A stretch of DNA of 64,000 bases from Betaproteobacteria bacterium UBA5216 (GTDB lineage: Bacteria; Pseudomonadota; Gammaproteobacteria; Burkholderiales; SG8-41). The stretch is taken from assembly GCA_002412495.1 (NCBI GenBank), contig DHVE01000143.1, forward strand, positions 7,483-71,482, read 5' to 3'. This document shows positions 59,359-64,000 of the stretch, one piece after another. The notes beneath the pieces are model-generated. The model saw nothing but the letters and a program-made list of their open reading frames with translations, ran no database searches and was not told where the DNA came from. Every line of letters starts with the position of its first letter. The first letter of the stretch is position 1. The translations under genes were made by a program, and so were the position numbers.

Positions 59359-59795
59359 GCGTCCTGGAATCCGCTACGGCTGGCGAAATCGTCCTGCGCC
59401 TTTTGTTCGCGGGTGTTTTCGTTACGCATCAGGGTTGCCGCGGCGCGTTGTGAGAGCGTGTCAAATGCCTTGGAGCGGCGCGCCATGGTCTGCCAATGTT
59501 GAAGGCCCCGCTCCGCGCGGCCGCGCGCCTCGTTCAGCGCTGCCTGCTGTTGCAGCAGGGCTTGTTCGAGGCGGTTCATAAAATCATTAAAATTTTGCAG
59601 GCCGGCGCTATCGAGGCCATTTGCGATAGCGCGGCGCAAGCGTTCCTGGTAATCGGTTCGATACTGAAGCAACAGCTTGAGTTTCTGTTCCTGCAATTGC
59701 ACCTGACGATTGAGTTCGCCAAGACGCGCCGCCGCCGAATCTGCTTCGGAAGCAGCGATATCGAGCAGGTTCTTGAGGGCAAAGGTTTGTGCCAT
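59355..59795 (-). CDS. fliJ: Flagellar export protein FliJ
   Basis: A 146-residue coiled-coil protein that links the FliI ATPase ring to FlhA. Nearly continuous heptads with charged residues: FALKNLLDIAASEADSAAARLGELNRQVQLQEQKLKLLLQYRTDYQERL, matching FliJ. It lies between fliI (33 bases upstream) and fliK (overlapping). Confidence 0.92.
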   Translation of the reverse strand: MAQTFALKNLLDIAASEADSAAARLGELNRQVQLQEQKLKLLLQYRTDYQERLRRAIANGLDSAGLQNFNDFMNRLEQALLQQQAALNEARGRAERGLQHWQTMARRSKAFDTLSQRAAATLMRNENTREQKAQDDFASRSGFQDA

Positions 59796-59827
59796 GAGTT
59801 ACGCTGATTCGGGGTGGCTGCGTTGTT

Positions 59828-61222
59828 TCATGCGGTTGACGCAGGTTGAAGCATCAGGCGCAGTTCATCAATGCTTGTCTTGTAGGCGGCGCGGTCCGCG
59901 ACATTCTGCTGAAGGAACTTCTCCATGCGCGGATACAGCGACAGTGCTTGGTCGAGCAGCGGATCGCTGCCAGCTGCATAGGCGCCCACGCTCACGAGAT
60001 CGCGATTGCGCTGGTAGCGCGAATAGAGACTCTTGAAACGGCGCACCAGTTCGAATTGCGGCGTGTCCACCAGACTGGTGAGCGCGCGGCTGATGGACGC
60101 TTCAATATCGATGGCGGGGTAATGTCCCTGATCGGCCAGCGCGCGTGACAAAACGACGTGGCCATCTAATATCGCCCGGGCGCTATCGGCGATGGGATCC
60201 TGCTGATCGTCGCCTTCGGCCAGCACCGTGTAAAACGCGGTAACGGAGCCGCCGCCGCGTCCCGCATTGCCGGCGCGTTCCACTAGTTGCGGTAGCTTGG
60301 CGAATACCGACGGAGGGTAACCGCGCGTCACGGGTGGCTCCCCGATGGCGAGCGCTATTTCGCGCTGGGCCATCGCAAAACGCGTCAGGGAATCCATGAT
60401 GAGCAGCACATGCTTGCCTTCGTCGCGAAAGTGTTCCGCGATGGCAGTCGCATAGGCGGCGCCCTGCAAGCGCATCAGCGGACTGGTGTCCGCTGGCGCG
60501 GCCACGACCACCGCCCGCGAAAGACCTTCCGTGCCCAAAATATTCTCAATGAATTCCTTGACTTCGCGGCCGCGTTCGCCAATTAGCCCGACCACGATGA
60601 CATCGGCGCTGGTGTAGCGTGCCATCATGCCGAGCAGCATGCTCTTGCCGATGCCGCTGCCCGCGAACAATCCCATGCGCTGGCCGCGTCCGACCGTGAG
60701 CAAGCTGTTGATGGCGCGCACCCCCACGTCCAGCACGTCGGTAATCGGCGCCCGCTCCAGCGGGTTGAGCGGGCGGTTGTGCAGGGATACGCTGCGGTCG
60801 GTGTGCAGGGCGCCCAATTGATCGAGCGGCGCGCCGCTGCTGTCAAGCACCCGTCCCAGCAGGGCGACACCCACAGGCACGTGTTTTGCCTGATCCGCGG
60901 CGCGGCGGCGCGGTTGCGCCGGCACACCCAGCGATAGCCGTTGCGGGACTGATTCCAGTGGTGTCACCAGGGCGCCTGGCATCAGCCCATGCACATCACT
61001 CACGGGCATCAGGAAGAGCCGGTCTTCGGAGAATCCCACCACTTCGGCTTCCACGTTGGTTTGCTGGGGAAGCAACACCCGGCAGCAACTGCCAACAGCG
61101 AGCCGCAATCCCGATGCCTCCAGCACCAATCCCGCAACCCGCGTCAGCTTGCCGGATACACACAATGTCTCGGTGTGGGCAGCCAGATCCGTGCAGTCCC
61201 GCAGAAATCCCGATGCGTTCAT
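59828..61222 (-). CDS. fliI: Flagellum-specific ATP synthase FliI
   Basis: The F1-beta-like ATPase of the export apparatus, 464 residues. Walker A AGSGIGKS (about 187-194), the DVIVVGLIGERGREVKEF segment, Walker B HVLLIMDSLTRFAMAQREIALAIGEPPVTRGYPPSVF and the PAIDIEASISR segment are all present. The ATG at 61222 lies 80 bases after fliH. Normal length. Confidence 0.97.
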   Translation of the reverse strand: MNASGFLRDCTDLAAHTETLCVSGKLTRVAGLVLEASGLRLAVGSCCRVLLPQQTNVEAEVVGFSEDRLFLMPVSDVHGLMPGALVTPLESVPQRLSLGVPAQPRRRAADQAKHVPVGVALLGRVLDSSGAPLDQLGALHTDRSVSLHNRPLNPLERAPITDVLDVGVRAINSLLTVGRGQRMGLFAGSGIGKSMLLGMMARYTSADVIVVGLIGERGREVKEFIENILGTEGLSRAVVVAAPADTSPLMRLQGAAYATAIAEHFRDEGKHVLLIMDSLTRFAMAQREIALAIGEPPVTRGYPPSVFAKLPQLVERAGNAGRGGGSVTAFYTVLAEGDDQQDPIADSARAILDGHVVLSRALADQGHYPAIDIEASISRALTSLVDTPQFELVRRFKSLYSRYQRNRDLVSVGAYAAGSDPLLDQALSLYPRMEKFLQQNVADRAAYKTSIDELRLMLQPASTA

Positions 61223-61302
61223 GAGGCATCTCTGTCAGAATGAAAACGTTGGGGTTTCAATTTGAATTCCGCCTTGTGCCGATACGGTTTTGTAGGGGGT
61301 GC

Positions 61303-61929
61303 TCAGTCGAGCCATGTGTCATCAAGGCCCAGTTTCCGCGTCAGGTGTTGCCACCGTGTTTCAACCGTGGCATCCATGTGGCTGGCTGCGGAATGCAGCA
61401 CCGCACCGCCGCGCTGGATGGCGGTGCTCTCGACGATCTTCCAGTTTTCGAATTCGCTTTGCTCGGCAAGGCGTGCACGCACCAATACGGCGTCGGCAGG
61501 ATGCAGCGTAAGCGTGAGCTGCGTGGCGGCATTTGACATTTGTGTCAATGCGTCTTGCAGCAATGCAATTATGACTTCCGGATGAATGGCTATTGTGCGT
61601 CGTACCATTTGTTGTGCTAGCGCCAGCGCTAGCCGGAGCAAATCATCGGCAAGCTGCTGATTGATATCCTTGCCTTGAAGCGTGATGACCGCGCACAATT
61701 CCCGCAGATGACGTGCATCCGCGGCGGCGCTGGCCTTTCCTTCGCGCAAGCCGTCGGCCCGGCCCGATTCATAGGCCATGCGCCGGACGCCCTCGATTTT
61801 GGCGGTGTCGTCGGCGGCGGGCGTCATGCGCGTGGCTGGATTGAAATCATGCGGGATATCAAATGAATGCAGCTCCCAGCGTTGGTAGGCGGACTGCTTT
61901 TCCCGCGGCACCAGCGGGTTGTTAGACAT
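61303..61929 (-). CDS. fliH: Flagellar assembly protein FliH
   Basis: The stator and regulator of FliI, 208 residues. N-terminal SAYQRWELHSFD is conserved in FliH, followed by a helical GRADGLREGKASAAADARHLRELCAVI region with Gly-spaced repeats and a C-terminal V1-E-like domain ending in WQHLTRKLGLDDTW. It starts two bases after fliG. Confidence 0.92.
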   Translation of the reverse strand: MSNNPLVPREKQSAYQRWELHSFDIPHDFNPATRMTPAADDTAKIEGVRRMAYESGRADGLREGKASAAADARHLRELCAVITLQGKDINQQLADDLLRLALALAQQMVRRTIAIHPEVIIALLQDALTQMSNAATQLTLTLHPADAVLVRARLAEQSEFENWKIVESTAIQRGGAVLHSAASHMDATVETRWQHLTRKLGLDDTWLD

Positions 61930-61931
61930 GG

Positions 61932-62927
61932 TTAGACATAGCCTTCTTCTCCGCTACCGCCAATCACGATTTGCCCCTCATCGGCGAGGCGGCGCACGAT
62001 CTTGAGGATTTCCTTCTGCTGTGACTCCACTTCAGAGACCCGCACCATGCCCTTGGCTTCCAGATCTTCCCGTAGCATTTCACCGGCGCGTTGCGACATG
62101 TTGTTGAATATCTTTTCACGCAGGGCGTCGGAAGATCCCTTGAGTGCGAGTATCAGCGCCTCGGACTGCACTTCCTTGAGCAGCATTTGTATGCCGCGAT
62201 CGTCGAGATCAAGCACGTTTTCCCATACGAACATCTCATCGACGATTTTCTGCGCCAGTTCCGCGTCAAATTCCTTGACGCCTTCGATGACGGACGATTC
62301 TTGGGTGCCCGGCATGAAGTTGAGTATTTCAGCGGCGGTCCGCACGCCGCCCATTGGGACATTTTTGATATTTTTGTTGCCAGCCAGCAGCGCCGTCAGC
62401 ACATCGTTGAGCTCTTGCAGGGCGGCGGGCTGAATGCCGTCCAGGGTGGCAATGCGCAATAGCACATCGTTGCGGGTGCGGTCGGTAAACTCGCTGAGAA
62501 TCTCAGAGGCCTGCTCGCGTTCCAGATGAACCAGTATGGTGGCGATAATCTGCGGATGTTCATTCTTGATCAGCTCCGCGACGGCGCTTGAACTCATCCA
62601 TTTGAGACCTTCGATGCCGCTAGTGTCGCCGCCCTGCAGTATGCGGTCGATCAATGCCGCCGATTTATCATCCCCAAGCGCTTTTTTCAGCACATTGCGT
62701 ATGTAGTCGTTGGAGGCCACCGAGAGCGGCGATTGCTCCTCTGTCTTTGCGCAAAATTCGCTGATCACCGTTTTGATTTCATCGCGCGAGACCGACTTGA
62801 GGGCGGCCATGGCACTGCCGATTTTTTGTACTTCGCGCGGTCCCAGGTACTTGAATACCTCGGCAGCCTCGTTTTCACCGAGCGCCATTAACAGTATGGC
62901 GCTTTTGTTCAACCCTTCACTTGCCAT
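61932..62927 (-). CDS. fliG: Flagellar motor switch protein FliG
   Basis: The C-ring subunit that contacts FliF and the stators, 331 residues. It contains LNKSAILLMALGENEAAEVFKYLGPREVQKIGSAMA, the middle NEHPQIIATILVHLEREQASEILSEF armadillo-like region, and the C-terminal torque helix FVWENVLDLDDRGIQMLLKEVQSEALILALKGSSDALREKIFNNMSQRAGEMLREDLE. Its ATG overlaps the fliF stop. Confidence 0.97.
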   Translation of the reverse strand: MASEGLNKSAILLMALGENEAAEVFKYLGPREVQKIGSAMAALKSVSRDEIKTVISEFCAKTEEQSPLSVASNDYIRNVLKKALGDDKSAALIDRILQGGDTSGIEGLKWMSSSAVAELIKNEHPQIIATILVHLEREQASEILSEFTDRTRNDVLLRIATLDGIQPAALQELNDVLTALLAGNKNIKNVPMGGVRTAAEILNFMPGTQESSVIEGVKEFDAELAQKIVDEMFVWENVLDLDDRGIQMLLKEVQSEALILALKGSSDALREKIFNNMSQRAGEMLREDLEAKGMVRVSEVESQQKEILKIVRRLADEGQIVIGGSGEEGYV

Positions 62928-64000
62928 TGCTTGCCACCCATTCTTTCACCACGTTGGCGACCGCCTTGGGATCGGCGCGCGCGATTTGCTTCGCCTGGTC
63001 AACGTGTTGTTCGTAACTGTTCAATTGCGGCACCTGAACACCTTCCGCGCTGGATTCCGATGGCGGTGCCAGTGCGGGCGGCGCCATCGCGGCCGCGCTG
63101 TAGGTTTTGAGCATGGGGCGAAGCACGCCGAGCACGAGAAACAGCAGCACCGCGGCGATCAGGGCATTCTTGCCGACTACCTTGGCAAGATCGATGTTCT
63201 CCGGATCTTTCCATATTGGCATTTCGGCCACTTTTTCTGTTTCACGAACATTGAATGGGCTGTTGACGACACTAACCGTGTCGCCGCGTTCCTTGTCGTA
63301 GCCCATGACCTCCTTGACCAGATTCGTGAGTTTCGTGATGTCGGCTTCGCTTAACGGGATTTGGGTTACTTTGCCTTTGTTGTCCGTGCGTGAACGATGG
63401 TTAACCACCACGGCAACCGCGAGCCGTTTTATTTTTCCCGGCGACTGCCGCGTATGACGTATGGTCTTGTCGACTTCATAGTTGACGGTCGCGTCCTTTC
63501 GCGCGTTGCCCGTGGCTGCCGTGTTGGGCGCCCCTGCGGTGGCGGAAGCACCGGGCGTGGCGATGGGGGCGGTGGGTTGGCCGGGCGGCTGATTGCTAAG
63601 CGCGCCGGGCACGCCGCTCGTCGTGGGCGAGCCGGCGTTGGACTCGCTGGTTTGTTTGCTACGGACGGCGGCATCGGGCGTGTTCTGATTCGGCTTGTAA
63701 ATTTCCTCGGCGTATTCGCTTTGCGTGAAATCGATATCGGCGGATACCTGAGCACGCACGTTCTGCATGCCGGTTAACGGCGCGAGTATGGATTCAATGC
63801 GGCTGATGTAACGTTGTTCGAGTTCAAGACGGTATTTGATTTGTGATGCATCCAGCGCCGTGCGGGATTCGTCGTTATGTTCGGCGCTGAGCAGAGTGCC
63901 ATTCTGGTCGACGAGACTTACATTCCGGATTTGCAAATCCGGTACGCTATTACCGACCAGGTGAACAATGGCGCTGACTTGCGTTGCATCCAGTGATCGC
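62917..64000 (-). CDS. fliF: Flagellar MS-ring protein FliF (5' end outside window)
   Basis: The inner-membrane MS-ring subunit on which the export gate and C-ring assemble. The frame remains open to the right edge, continuing upstream of the internal ATG at 63936 with ATQVSAIVHLVGNSVPDL, typical FliF sequence. Visible parts are the YISRIESILAPLTGMQNVRAQVSADIDFTQ ring-building motif, a Pro/Ala/Thr-rich periplasmic loop, the second TM helix (ALIAAVLLFLVLGVLRPM) and the C-terminal FliG-binding segment. N-terminal signal, first TM and the first ring domain lie beyond the edge. Confidence 0.95.
   Translation of the reverse strand, partial: RSLDATQVSAIVHLVGNSVPDLQIRNVSLVDQNGTLLSAEHNDESRTALDASQIKYRLELEQRYISRIESILAPLTGMQNVRAQVSADIDFTQSEYAEEIYKPNQNTPDAAVRSKQTSESNAGSPTTSGVPGALSNQPPGQPTAPIATPGASATAGAPNTAATGNARKDATVNYEVDKTIRHTRQSPGKIKRLAVAVVVNHRSRTDNKGKVTQIPLSEADITKLTNLVKEVMGYDKERGDTVSVVNSPFNVRETEKVAEMPIWKDPENIDLAKVVGKNALIAAVLLFLVLGVLRPMLKTYSAAAMAPPALAPPSESSAEGVQVPQLNSYEQHVDQAKQIARADPKAVANVVKEWVASNGK

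Noticed and set aside
1..64000. CRISPR arrays, rRNA genes or insertion-sequence transposases
   Set aside because: No regularly spaced repeats, no rRNA sequence and no transposase with terminal repeats were seen on either strand.

Overview
The window is a contiguous chromosomal segment, GC-rich over most of its length, from a Gram-negative bacterium that is most likely a betaproteobacterium. This rests on OmpR/EnvZ, DksA and IF2-RbfA-TruB-RpsO-PNPase in proteobacterial order, two Bug-type tricarboxylate-binding proteins (a family strongly expanded in Burkholderiales), a flgAMN operon divergent from flgBCDEFGHIJKL, and a fliFGHIJKLMNOPQR cluster. I cannot name the genus.

Layout. 1-7.1 kb is the translation and RNA-decay block: infB (cut by the left edge), rbfA, truB, rpsO, pnp and the opposing dksA. 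At 7.26-7.55 kb lie tRNA-Arg(TCT) and tRNA-His(GTG). A small integrative element of about 3.7 kb is inserted in the 3' half of tRNA-His and bounded by a perfect 45-bp direct repeat. It carries a tyrosine integrase, an excisionase-like HTH protein, a HUH rolling-circle Rep, a long non-coding segment with a large hairpin, and a FeeM/autoinducer-synthase-like acyltransferase broken at a run of ten C's. After it come ispF, envZ and ompR (separated by an opposing Bug gene), a small exported protein with an EF-hand protein behind three repeated regulator-like boxes, an orphan DGQHR (DndB-like) protein, an HD hydrolase and two RidA paralogues.

19.5-25.6 kb holds a catabolic cassette: HMG-CoA-lyase-like aldolase, VOC protein, class III CoA-transferase, DUF4387 and AtuA-like DUF1446, with a tartrate-dehydrogenase-type enzyme nearby. 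It looks like a CoA-thioester route for a branched or hydroxylated carboxylic acid whose identity the sequence does not give. 25.7-31.1 kb carries tsaB, rimI, a family-4 uracil-DNA glycosylase, lemA with two TPM-domain proteins, a VOC protein and a GST. 31.4-34.8 kb is a CbbQ/CbbO-type AAA+/VWA pair without RuBisCO genes. Then come a cysteine-less Asp/Glu-racemase-like protein, a GST, a second Bug protein and a DUF1190-GspS-DUF350 operon, followed by tRNA-Val(GAC) and about 590 bp without a recognisable gene.

40.3-64 kb is a flagellar region: flgA-flgM-flgN on the minus strand, flgB through flgL plus a small lipoprotein on the plus strand, and fliR back through fliF on the minus strand (fliF cut by the right edge). 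Two flagellar proteins are unusual: FlgJ has two complete glucosaminidase domains, and FliL has a charged, proline-rich insertion before its last strand.

The most interesting parts are the tRNA-His mini-element (HUH Rep plus integrase, an integrase C-terminus that changes with excision, and a poly-C acyltransferase cargo), the double-domain FlgJ, the DUF4387/AtuA-like catabolic cassette, and the orphan DGQHR and CbbQO genes.
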